Shown here: in pieces, positions 1-10,001 of the stretch
Numbering within the stretch: position 1 is the first letter of the stretch
Layout: every line of letters begins with the position of its first letter
NCBI GenBank assembly: GCA_003254905.1
Contig: QANU01066119.1
Coordinates: 158,836-222,835 of the forward strand
Source: Nissolia schottii
Lineage: Eukaryota > Streptophyta > Magnoliopsida > Fabales > Fabaceae
Direction of reading: 5' to 3'
Length of the DNA stretch: 64,000 bases
Position numbers and translations under genes: made by a program
Notes under the pieces: model-generated
The model's database searches: none
What the model was told of the DNA's origin: nothing
Seen by the model: only the letters and a program-made list of their open reading frames with translations

Positions 1-200
1 ACGAGGACGTGAACGTCCACTTGGATGTGAACGTGGGGAACGTGCACGTGGGCATCAACGTGGATGGGAACGTGCACATGGACGTCAACGTAGATGGGAA
101 CGTGCACGTGAAAGTATACGTAGATGGGAACGTGTATGTGGACATGGATGTGGATGATTCTGAGGATGACGTAGAGGATGAAGGCTCTGTGGATGACTGA
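1..200 (+). CDS. 3' end of a repeat-tailed ORF (partial, unknown)
   Basis: An open frame enters from the left edge and ends at the TGA at 198-200. It encodes an imperfect ten-residue tandem repeat (consensus near VNVDGNVHVD, about five copies) followed by an acidic tail rich in D and E. The DNA shows the same roughly 30-bp periodicity. It lies just inside a CACTA-type terminus, so it may be the tail of a transposon ORF or a captured gene. I do not recognise the family. The repeat could also be non-coding minisatellite DNA that happens to stay open. Confidence 0.25.
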   Translation, partial: EDVNVHLDVNVGNVHVGINVDGNVHMDVNVDGNVHVKVYVDGNVYVDMDVDDSEDDVEDEGSVDD

Positions 201-807
201 ATATATTGTACTTTAATTTTGAATATATTGTGTATATTATTTGCTTCTTTAACTATGTAATTAATACAAACACGCAAGTATATATATATGGAAGTGCTAC
301 TTTGTGAATTTATTTGTTATTTTTGCTAATGGAGATACATGCATTAATCTGTTGTAACTCTCACTATCAATGTAATCGTATATTACATATTATTTAATTA
401 TTTATTTAATTATAAAATTATCATATTATTTACATCAATATTGTTACTCAAATAAATAACAATCATTCAAAAATAAAGGCAATGAAATTTTTTTTTAATA
501 TTTGCCAATTACCGTCGGCTATAGCCGACGGTATAATGGAGCACGATTATCGACGACAACGGAGATACTAACCGACGTTAATATTCCGTCGGTTATAGGT
601 GACGGTAATATCTATTATTATTAGCGCCGGATTGTGCCGACAGAAATCCGGTTCAATTTACCGTCAGACTCCATCCTCCGACGCAAAATTGGTTTCCATC
701 GAACCTTTTACCGGCAGCCCGATGACCGACGCTAACTCCGTCGGAAACACAATGTACCGATGGTAACTGCCTTAATACCGACGGAAATAGTGTGATTTCT
801 TGTAGTG
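1..807. mobile_element. CACTA (En/Spm) transposon, right end
   Basis: The right end reads in reverse complement as CACTACAAGAAATCACAC, the classical CACTA terminal inverted repeat. The last 300 bp hold repeated subterminal motifs of the ACCGTCGG / CCGACGGT type in both orientations (for example 511-532 and 585-612), as expected of subterminal transposase-binding arrays. Positions 808-810 (AGT) would be the 3-bp target duplication, but the left end is outside the window. Confidence 0.6.
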
Positions 808-953
808 AGTCATTATTACTTCCCCAAGTTGACACCTAACCATCCACCATCTTGAGCTTTGTCGTTATTACTCCCGTAAGTTGACACTTAACTGTCAAGT
901 TCCTTAATGTTGTTGGTCTCGGGGTCTTAATACTTGTCAAGATAAACCACACC

Positions 954-1289
954 TCAATCAAACTCCATAACAAGATGCTTAACCTGACCCATTACTGACT
1001 CAAATGCCGCATCCACGACTTCCTTCAACAACTTCAGGCAAGCATCATACTCCTTTTTCATCTCGGCAACCTTGAATGATTTCTCCTCGGTTGTAGCCCT
1101 AGCCCTGCAAACATTTGATTCAAACTTCTTCACCCTCTCCTCTGAAACAGCCAACTGCATCAACAACCAACAACCAACAACGGCGGTGGTGGCGGCAGTC
1201 CGGTGGCGATCTGGTAGTGACGGTGGTGGTGGCAATGGCCCGATGATTGTCATCTGGTGGCGACGGTGGCGGTGGTGCCGGTGAAACAA
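954..1289 (-). pseudogene. Possible transposon-derived coiled-coil ORF fragment
   Basis: The open frame has a His/Arg/Pro-rich start and a charged, helical C-terminal half (about residues 50-111, with heptad-like E/K/L spacing). It sits between two CACTA termini and the N-terminal half is low-complexity. A remnant of a CACTA accessory ORF is the simplest guess, based on position only. No domain is recognised. Confidence 0.2.
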
Positions 1290-1379
1290 CCAGAGGAGTA
1301 CCTCCGAGAGGACGCAGAGGAGGAGGGTGTATATTGGAAGTGAGGGAGGGAGAGCCGGAGGACGTTTATATATATACTA

Positions 1380-1791
1380 CTTACTATCGTATTAATACGA
1401 CATTACCGTTGGACAAAACCGATGGTAATTACACTGACCACTGAAAAATTCGCACATGGGAAGACGTGTAGAGAAGTTCAAGGCTGTTACCATGGGAAAA
1501 AACCAACGGTAATGGGTCTAATGTCACAACAGGTTGGGAAAGGTGCCTCTTGAGATTCAGACCCTATTACCGTCGGATATTTCCGACGGTAATCCTTTCG
1601 TCTAACAACGCGCCAAATGGCTCCAATTATTACCATCAGAGTTAGCGTCGGTTTCTTGTTTTCGACGGTAATCGTGACGAAAATTAACCTGGTTCGCCTT
1701 GATTGCGGAATTTGTTTTTTATTCGACGATAATATCGTTGGATGGTGTTCCGAAGGTAATTAGCCGACAGTAATATGCTATTTTCTAGTAG
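1380..1791. mobile_element. CACTA-like subterminal array and degenerate end
   Basis: Copies of CCGTCGG / CCGACGGTAA and close variants recur in both orientations from about 1393 to 1770. The stretch ends with TTTTCTAGTAG, the reverse complement of CTACTAGAAAA, a degraded CACTACTAGAAA terminus. It is a second CACTA end of a related subfamily. The opposite terminus is not visible, so it may be truncated or nested. Confidence 0.45.
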
Positions 1792-1829
1792 AACATGTCA
1801 GCAGTTAGCGATCCAAATTGACAGCAAAG

Positions 1830-2299
1830 ACTAAAATCTAACAAAAAAATTTATGAGGGACAATTTTCTAATAAAAAATTTATGAGTAAAACACAAAATT
1901 CACAGTTTATGAGGGATTAAAAACATAATTAACTCTTTATATTTTAATTAAATATTTTTTTAATTTAATAAATTACTGACGGGTATAGCTATTAATATAG
2001 TCCTATTTATTTTTATTTTTATATTTTTAAAATTAATAAATTACCGACATATATATATTCATCAATAATGTCCTGTCTAATTTAAAATAATATTAATAAG
2101 AATTATCTATAGATATATCTTCCGGTAATTAATTGCCGCCGTTTTGTGCCACAAATTATCACAAAAATAGTGACGAATTCGCTATCTATCGATAATTTTG
2201 GCTCGTTTCATGTCCAAAGTTGAGAAAGACCATTAGTAACGGATTTGGACACGAAACTTGCCAATAAAATTTGCTAATAAAAGTGTTTTTCTAGTAGTG
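1830..2299. mobile_element. Third CACTA terminus
   Basis: The right edge reads in reverse complement as CACTACTAGAAAAACACTTT, a good CACTA terminus. Inside it are diverged subterminal motifs (ACCGACATA, TTACTGACGG, TTGCCGCCG). The element is AT-rich and no transposase is seen. Three CACTA ends pointing the same way within 1.5 kb suggest repeated insertion into, or duplication of, one terminus. Confidence 0.5.
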
Positions 2300-3330
2300 T
2301 GAGAAGAAACAAAACAACAAAGTAACAACAAACTTGTGGCATTCTCATTAAGAAAAGTCAACATTTTCCCTCGCAAATCCCTAGGTGTGTCTAGCATTGA
2401 ACATGGTAAACACATCCACACACATGTTCGTCGTACGCAAAACATGTCGAGTAAAGACATTCCAATTGTGAAGCAGGAGTTTATGGAAGGACGCAGAGAC
2501 AGACCTAAGGGGAGGAAAGCATGGGCCATGGCCCCCTAGCAAGATTAAAATTTTTTTTAATAGTGTATATATGTAGTTAACTTTTAGTTATTGATATAAT
2601 TAATATTTATACAAAGTCTATTATTGACGAGTTTTATGATTTAAAAGAGTATCACGTTCAATTTCATTAAAGACATAATATATTGATTTTTGTAATATGA
2701 AATATTTTTCTTTTACAAATATTACATTATTTATTTGATGATATTAATTTTTTTTATTGTCCCCTATTTTATATTTTTCCTAGGTTCGTCCCTGGATGGA
2801 GGTGGTCAACATGTCCAAAACCGGTGCTCGATGCATGCGGGTATTTGTGGCAAAAGCCACAGCAATCGCGCAATCAACAGACTCACAAATTACTCTTATC
2901 CAACTCCTTTTCCAGGCAAAACAAAGACCTTCAAGAATTGCTACAATCCAGGTTCATGAGCAGTGCAGTCACAACCACTGCTGGGTTGTTCAAACTTGAT
3001 TATTGTTATTGGTAAAGGTGTGTTGGATTTTTTTAAAATCATATTGGAACATAGTAGGGTAAGAAATTTATGTATTTATTTCTCTTACACTTTTGTTAAT
3101 GCATGGAATGCGGCTATTATGATATCATTTCTAATTATAGATTTTGTTATCGGGAAACAGACTTAAGTGAAGGATTATTGAGATATATATTTTGATGCAT
3201 CTGGGGATCAAAGATAATCAAATGTGCATATTCCTACTGCTTGAGCAATTTTCTGATGATCTGAGAATCTTCAAGTGAAGAGGTGTCCCTTCGAAGTCTT
3301 TACTGCCAACTTTATGCACTGAGGAGTAAA
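2300..3330. other. Gene-free stretch between repeats
   Basis: Several short ORFs (62-98 codons) are present on both strands. None shows a family motif, good splice context or usual codon use. Nothing beyond probable old repeat DNA can be supported here. Confidence 0.4.
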
Positions 3331-4206
3331 GTTGTGAAACTCGAGAGTTTAGGTGAATTTATGAAACCTCAGCAAACTTGAATTATAAAATCAACTTGTA
3401 AACATGTAAGAGTTTACATATGTAAAAATATGTTATAAGTAATATAATTAGAAACCAAATATGATTAAGTGTTGTATTTATAATTGACACTGAATAATGT
3501 TAACTTTGAAATAAAATAGGCTTAAATACATTTTTAGTCCTTGTAATATCGAAAATTTTGTGTTTTGGTCCCTAAAAAATTTTTCGTTAGGATTTAGTCT
3601 TTGTAAAAAAAAAATTGTTTGTTTTTAGTCACTACCGTTAGTTGGTAACAGATCTAGCAGACGTGACCATTAATTTTACCGCGTAGCAAAATCCATTTTA
3701 ATATCCATTTACCCAAATACCCAACTCTAACCACTAACCCGACCCAACCCAACCCAGATTTAACATAAAAAATTATAAAAAAAACACCCATTTCTCTCTT
3801 CTCCCACCACTATTACCCTTCTCCCACCACTATCACCCAACACCACCACAACCACCAACCCAATTGCCACAACCAAAACCCCCCATCAGAACCACCGACA
3901 AAACAACTCACACCGCCACCACCGTCATAACCTCCAATACGGAAACCCTACCACCTCTAGATCCACCAACAACCACCCATAATTTTCAACCCCAACCCTA
4001 GATCCAAAATCAACAACTTCGAAACCCAGATCCAAAAACAAAAAATGAAGTAGAAGAGTTGGAAGCTCACAGATCCAGAGTTCTCATTTGCAGTAGTACC
4101 TAACACGGGTTCCGTGGTGGTTCAGGACAAAGAGAGCGAGACTGAGTCAAAGAACCCCACTGTTCAAAGCTTTAATTGCACTCTCTAGTTTGTTTTTCCG
4201 TCTACT

Positions 4207-5612
4207 ATTTTGCTTTCAAATCCTCGAGGGATTCAATTGCAGTACAGTGTGAAGGGTTGTCGTCCTCTGGGACTGATGTTTTAAAACAATTGTTCTTTGA
4301 TTTGTGGTAATTTAAGCAAATAAAAAGATGGTTGGTTTGTTTGAGAAATTAACAAAGAAATTAATTAAAAGTGTAAAGCGTAATTTAAATTGAGCTTGGA
4401 TAGTAAAGAAAGATGTTGGGATTTGGTTTGTAATATTACTTTAATGTAACCAATGACTTAGTAAATATGATCTATGAGTTCTTGATTTTATCGTCACCAG
4501 TTCTTAACTTAATCACCTTCTTCAAGCATGTTAAGATTACTCGATTGTTCAATGTTATCTTGCCAATTTCTTGCGCAACTTAACAAAGTAAATCGACGTT
4601 AATTTGGATATTAAAAATGACTAATTCCTCATTCCAATTATGACTAAGAATTAGATGAATTGATCTAGATCAGGCTTAATGATTGTAACTTTCATTCGCA
4701 AACATTTAAGCATAACATCAAGCTTAGAATAGCAAAATTAAAACCTAATTTGGTTATAACCCAACGGTGTAGCTTTCACTCACATGATTAAGTCTCAAAT
4801 CAAGATTCAATAAGCTAAACCAAAACTAGTAATAAGTACAAGATCAATCCGTTAAAATCATAGAACAATCATAGATTCATACAACAAAAGTCAAGATGGA
4901 TACATGTAGGTAATAAAACTCATCAAATCCCAACAAGAAGGAAAGTTAGCTATCCATTGACATGGATAACTTACAAGCTTACAAGAACTTTAGAGAAAGC
5001 AGCAGGTTGACAAGTACGGTGGTTTGTTTCCACACTTCCACCACAAATTACAACCTTTCGAAATTTCTCCAGCACTTCCCCTAAGGGATTCTCTAGCTCC
5101 TAAACCTTTTTTTCCTATTCCTAACTCAGGTATGGAGGGTGTAGTGCAAAGGGAATGCAAAGGGAATGGTTTTTTCCTAAACCTAGCTACCAAGCTCAGG
5201 CCGCTCAGCGGGATGGTGAGGTCGCTGAGCGGGTAGGTGCATCCGCTGAGCGAGTTGGTCTTCTATGTTGGCTAGATTAGGTGAGACCGCTCAGCGGGTT
5301 GGTGAGGCCGCTGAGCTGCCGCTGAGCGCGCGCTGGGTGGGACTCTCCTGAAAACATTTAAGCTTTGCTCCTTTACTTTGTGGTTCTCTTGGTCATCGTC
5401 TTTGGTCCTTTTCTTGCGTTAGCATCCTTTTTGTTTTATGTATCTTACCTATATGGGATTTTTACAAAAAATGCATCAAACTATACATATATGAATGCGT
5501 CTTTTAAAATTATATAAAACTAGAGAAATTGGTTTGTAAATTTATCTAAATGATCCATATAAGTGTCATTTAAACATATAAGAATAGTAAAATATGACAC
5601 TTATCACCCACT
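4207..5612. repeat. Dispersed repeat inside the MULE (unclassified)
   Basis: The left part (about 4205-4330, with 'ctttcaaatcctcgaggg', a 'cctctgggactg' motif and 'taagcaaataa') resembles 56960-57090 motif for motif and in order. The right part ends near 'gacacttatcac', whose reverse complement GTGATAAGTGTC resembles plant LTR starts. Around 5195-5330 the motif GCTCAGCGGG / CCGCTGAGC recurs several times on both strands. An insertion into the MULE is likely. Boundaries are approximate and the class is unknown. Confidence 0.35.
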
Positions 5613-5681
5613 CGCCAGTGATCCAAGAGTAACCGAAAGTCAAGAATCCTTGCAACTCAAAAATAGAACTTTGAAGAAGGA

Positions 5682-5945
5682 TTGAAGAAGATGGAGTCCA
5701 CGGAGGCCGAACCCGTGGTGAGCTCGATCTCTGTCTCTGACAGTAGAGTAGTTGAATATCAAGAAGAAGACGTCGCCATGTGCCTCATGATGCTCTCCAC
5801 GAACACGTGGTGGAAGGACGATGTGGTACAAGAAGAAGAAGGAGTTGTCAAGAGATCAGTGGTGGACTGTAGAAGGGAGAAGAGAGAAAAGACAAGAGAG
5901 AAGCACGATCCATGCTGGCGGCCGGAGCAGCAGCAACCACTGTGA
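5682..5945 (+). pseudogene. Captured ZAT-type C2H2 zinc-finger gene fragment
   Basis: The frame from ATG at 5691 contains EEDVAMCLMMLS followed by a tryptophan-rich, acidic stretch (WWKDDVVQEEE). This matches the conserved 'EEDVAxCLMMLSRDxW' segment upstream of the first QALGGH finger in plant ZAT-like repressors. No zinc-finger cysteines or histidines follow: the frame runs into Arg/Lys-rich sequence and stops. Lying wholly inside a long-TIR MULE, it is best read as an exon fragment captured by a Pack-MULE. The family assignment is from memory of the motif. Confidence 0.5.
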
Positions 5946-6684
5946 ACAACCCCAACGCCGCCACCACAACCAACAATAACCACAACCTCCACCCCTCTCA
6001 CCCTCTCTACCGAACACAGCAATAACTTCCCGCTCTCTTTCTAGATCCTTCCATGGCCACTTGCCAAACCCAAACCTAAACACCAATAATGCTCATCGGT
6101 GGTTTAAAAGAAATTTTTTTAAAAAAAATCCCCATTCTCTAACCCTAATCTTTCTGATGAAGGAATTACACATTTGGCATAGATTAAAAGAATCGAGGTT
6201 GTCTCGGTGGTTCTTGACGAAGTACCCGCAGCTGACGCGACGTAGTTGAAGTCGACGATGCTGTGAAAGTGCGGAGCGAAGGAAGGCGGCGTATGGCACG
6301 CGTAATTGGGTTGAGGGTGACGAGCCATCTGTGGGAGGAGCCGCAATTGCGGGTAAGGTTGGAAGATTCTGGAAGGTTGAGGAGGTGGGTCTTGTAGGTG
6401 GAGAGGTCGAAGAAGGCTCAGCGGGAGAGCATGAGGTAGGGGAGCTAGGAAGGGAGGCTGAAAGGGGTTGAGGGAAGACAGCCGCGAAACTGTTGAAGAG
6501 AGAAGAGAGGAGAGAGATTAGGGTTGGAGAATGAGTTTATTTTTATTTTTATTTTTTTAATTTTAAAACGGGTAGGGTCGGATTAGTGGTTGGAGTTGGA
6601 TATTTTGGTAAATGGGTATTAAAAATGCCACGTGGCAAAATTAACAGCCACGACAGTGAGATCTGTTATCAACTAACGACAGGA

Positions 6685-9577
6685 ACTAAAAACAAACAAA
6701 AAAAATTTATAGGGACTAAATCCTAACAAAATTTTTTTTAGGGACCAAACACAAACTTTTCAATATTACAAGGACTAAAAACGTATTTAAGCCAATAAAA
6801 TAAATGAAAGAAATATTATAAAATATATCTTAACATATTTTATAGTTCAATAAAACATAACTCAAATACGATAAATATATAAAATTAACTTAATAAACGC
6901 AATAAATATTATGTAACATAAATAAAATCAACTAAGTATATAATAAAGTTGCCAAATTTGTACATTTTGAGGTAAATTCGTACGTAGATTTTAACTTATA
7001 AACTTGCTAGTAAAACTAAGAGTTTACATAAACTCGCATGAGTTTACTAAAAGAAAGTTTATATGAGTATTAACTCATTTTGTGTAGTAAAATTATAAAT
7101 GAGTTTATGAGTTAACTCAAAAGTTTAACAACAATTTGTTTAGCTTCATGTAAGCAAGGGATTCAAGTTTCTAAATTTTGGGATGAAATGCATGTATATG
7201 TGCATAAATTTTTTTATATTTTTAAATACATTGACTTGATATATTTAGATGGAATTTATATTAAAATACATGCCATGATGCAGTTTAAAAATGCCATGAT
7301 GCCATGATGCCATGATGCAGTTTAAAATTCAATAGTTACCATTAAAAGTCGACGGAAAGACATGCCATGATGCAGTTTAAAAATGGAGATGCTTAGCTAA
7401 GAAGGAAAACGAAACATAGCATTTTGAAAATGGAACATCAAAATTCAATGGTTTCCGTTACAAACAATGTACAATGGCATCTCAAAGAAATTAACTTGTT
7501 AAATAGAATTTTTTGAATGACCATGTAAAAAGATTTTAACTGTTAGGAGATTATAATTAGGGGTGAGAATAGGTTAGGCTGCCTGTCAGGGCCTATGGCC
7601 TGACCTATTTGACAAAAATGTCAGGCCCAGACCATTTTCAAAGCTTGTTAGGCATGTCTGTTTATTCATAAATACTCATATGTTCACTAAAAAATATATA
7701 CTCATTTTACCTTCAAGGACTAAAAACAAACAAAAAAAATTTATAGGGACTAAATCCTAACAAAAAAATTTTTAGGGACCAAACACAAACTTTTCAATAT
7801 TACAAGGACTAAAAACGTATTGAAGCCAATAAAATAAATGAAAGAAATATCATAAAATATATCTTAACATATTTTATAGTTTGATAAAACATAACTCAAT
7901 TACGATAAATATATAAAATTAACTTAATAAACGCAATAGATATTATGTAACATAAATAAAATCAACTAAGTATATAATAAAGTTGCCAAATTTGTACATT
8001 TTGAGATAAACTCGTATGTAGATTTTAACTTATAAACTTGCTAGTAAAATTAAGAGTTTAGATAAACTCACATGAGTTTACTAAAAGAAAGTTTACATGA
8101 GTATTAACTCATTTTATGCAGTAAAATTATAAATGAGTTTATGAGTTAACTCAAAAGTTTAACAACAATTTGTTTAGCTTCACGTAAGCAAGGGATTCAA
8201 GTTTCTAAATTTTGGGATGAAATGCACGTATATGTGCATAAATTTTTTTATATTTTTAAATACATTGACTTGATATATTTAGATGGAATTTATATTAAAA
8301 TACATGCCATGATGCAGTTTAAAAATGGAGATGCTTGGCTAAGAAGGAAAACGAAACATAGCATTTTGAAAATGGAACATCAAAATTCAATGGTTTCCGT
8401 TACAAACAATGTACAATGGCATCTCAAAGAAATTAACTTGTAAAGCTACCCATCGTAAAGGGCAGGGCACTTTTATAATAAATAGTATTTTTTGAATAAC
8501 CATGTAAAAAGATTTTAACTGTTAGGAGATTATAATTAGGGGTGAGAATAGGTCAGGCCGCCTGTCAGGACCTATGGCCTGACCTATTTGACAAAAATGT
8601 CAGGCCCAGACCATTTTGTTCACTAAAAAATATATACTCATTTTACCTTCAAGGACTAAAAACAAACAAAAAAAATTTATAGGGACTAAATCCTAACAAA
8701 AAAATTTTTAGGGACCAAACACAAACTTTTCAATATTACAAGGACTAAAAACGTATTGAAGCCAATAAAATAAATGAAAGAAATATCATAAAATATATCT
8801 TAACATATTTTATAGTTCGATAAAACATAACTCAATTACGATAAATATATAAAATTAACTTAATAAACACAATAGATATTATGTAACATAAATAAAATCA
8901 ACTAAGTATATAATAAAGTTGCCAAATTTATACATTTTGAGGTAAACTCGTATGTAGATTTTAACTTATAAACTTGCTAGTAAAATTAAGAGTTTACATA
9001 AACTCGCATGAGTTTATTAAAAGAAAGTTTACATGAGTATTAACTCATTTTGTGCAGTAAAATTATAAATGAGTTTTTGAGTTAACTCAAAAGTTTAACA
9101 ACAATTTGTTTAGCTTCACGTAAGCAAGGGATTCAAGTTTCTAAATTTTGGGATGAAATGCATGTATATGTGCATAAATTTTTTTATATTTTTAAATACA
9201 TTGACTTGATATATTTAGATGGAATTTATATTAAAATACATGCCATGATGCAGTTTAAAAATGCCATGATGCCATGATGCCATGATGCAGTTTAAAATTC
9301 AATAGTTACCATTAAAAGTCGACAGAAAGACATGCCATGATGCAGTTTAAAAATGGAGATGCTTAGCTAAGAAGGAAAACGAAACATAGCATTTTGAAAA
9401 TGGAACATCAAAATTCAATGGTTTCCGTTACAAACAATGTACAATGGCATCTCAAAGAAATTAACTTGTNATTAACTTGTAAAGCTACCCATCGTAAAGG
9501 GCAGGGCACTTTTATAATAAATAGTATTTTTTTGAATAACCATGTAAAAAGATTTTAAGTGTTAGGAGATTATAATT
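6685..9577. repeat. Tandem triplication, units of about 0.94-1.03 kb
   Basis: Three head-to-tail units start at the anchor ACTAAAAACAAAC at 6685, 7719 and 8655 (periods 1034 and 936). Each holds the last roughly 110 bp of the MULE TIR, its right flank and the start of an hAT-type element. Units 1 and 3 share an internal block of about 70 bp rich in CATGATGC that unit 2 lacks. Units 2 and 3 share a roughly 40-bp block near 8445-8485 that unit 1 lacks. The junction joins hAT interior ('ccttcaag') to MULE TIR ('gactaaaaac'), so duplication followed both insertions. Confidence 0.8.
9470..9470. other. Single-N assembly seam
   Basis: One N lies between two identical 10-mers, ATTAACTTGT at 9460-9469 and 9471-9480. 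This is what an unmerged contig overlap leaves. It falls inside the third tandem unit, so the copy number of the array is not fully trustworthy. Confidence 0.75.
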
Positions 9578-9993
9578 AGGGGTGGGAATAGGTCAGGCTG
9601 TCTGTCAGGAAAGTGTCAGCAAAGCTCTCTCACATTATTCAAATGAGATGAGAGTGTGAGTGTGGGAAAGTTCTAGTGATTCTTTAGATTAAGGTTTCTT
9701 TAAAAAGAAAAGTTAAAATAATAAAATTATATTAATAAATATGATTGCATAAAATGTTGCAAAAAGTAATGCTAGTCTAGTGGATATGCCATTGTTGTGA
9801 GTGACAGAGGTCTTAGGTTTGAGTCTGAACTTAAAATAAGTTTATTTTTTTAGTAAGTATAAATGAATATTTGTGAATAAACAGGTCGGCCTGACAGGCT
9901 AAGAAAATTGGCCTGTAACAGTTAACAGGCCAGGCTCAAGCCGACAATTAATGAAATAGGTCCAGCCTACTAAGAGCTTGGGTTCCCACCCCC
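9578..9993. mobile_element. hAT-type MITE with 8-bp target duplication
   Basis: A 416-bp element with inverted ends AGGGGTGGGAATAGG and (reverse complement of the right end) GGGGGTGGGAACCC. The perfect 8-bp duplication TTATAATT flanks it at 9570-9577 and 9994-10001, diagnostic of hAT insertions. There is no coding capacity. Left-end fragments of the same element occur in tandem units 1 and 2 (from about 7558 and 8537), each cut off by the array junction. Confidence 0.8.
9770..9835 (+). repeat. tRNA-derived SINE-like module inside the hAT MITE
   Basis: TAGTCTAGTGGA (9773-9784) resembles a Pol III A box and AGGTTTGAGTC (9815-9825) a B box, about 40 bp apart as in tRNA-derived plant SINEs. The rest does not fold into a standard tRNA as far as I can judge, and no clear target duplication was found. 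It is a fragment or a chance match. Confidence 0.35.
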
Positions 9994-10001
9994 TTATAAT
10001 T

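Larger units (their letters stand above)
3519..6793. mobile_element. Pack-MULE-like element with 9-bp target duplication
   Basis: A 3275-bp element with long terminal inverted repeats of about 200 bp: 3519-3720 against the reverse complement of 6590-6793, both starting GGCTTAAATAC and continuing with TAGTCCTTGTAATAT. It is flanked by the identical 9-mer AATAAAATA at 3510-3518 and 6794-6802, the target-duplication length of Mutator-like elements. No MURA transposase is seen, so it is non-autonomous. The interior carries a zinc-finger gene fragment (5682-5945) and what looks like an inserted repeat (about 4207-5612). The 9-bp duplication and the empty site at 63175-63183 make the boundaries secure. 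Confidence 0.85.
3331..7132. repeat. TIR repeat (MITE-like), copy 1, split by a MULE
   Basis: Outer ends are GTTGTGAAACTCGAGAG (left) and, in reverse complement, GTTGTTAAACTTTTGAG (right), forming a loose terminal inverted repeat. The body is 3331-3518 plus 6803-7132, interrupted by the MULE at 3519-6793. A second copy without the MULE lies in reverse orientation at 62794-63327 and aligns across the junction. Without the insertion the copy is about 520 bp. The superfamily cannot be assigned because no clear target duplication is visible. Confidence 0.55.

Noticed and set aside
5024-5236. 70-codon frame in the MULE interior
   Set aside because: Falls in a dispersed repeat with GCTCAGCGG motifs; no motif or codon support.
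9780-9830. A tRNA gene
   Set aside because: Only box-like motifs are present; no acceptor stem or anticodon arm can be drawn.
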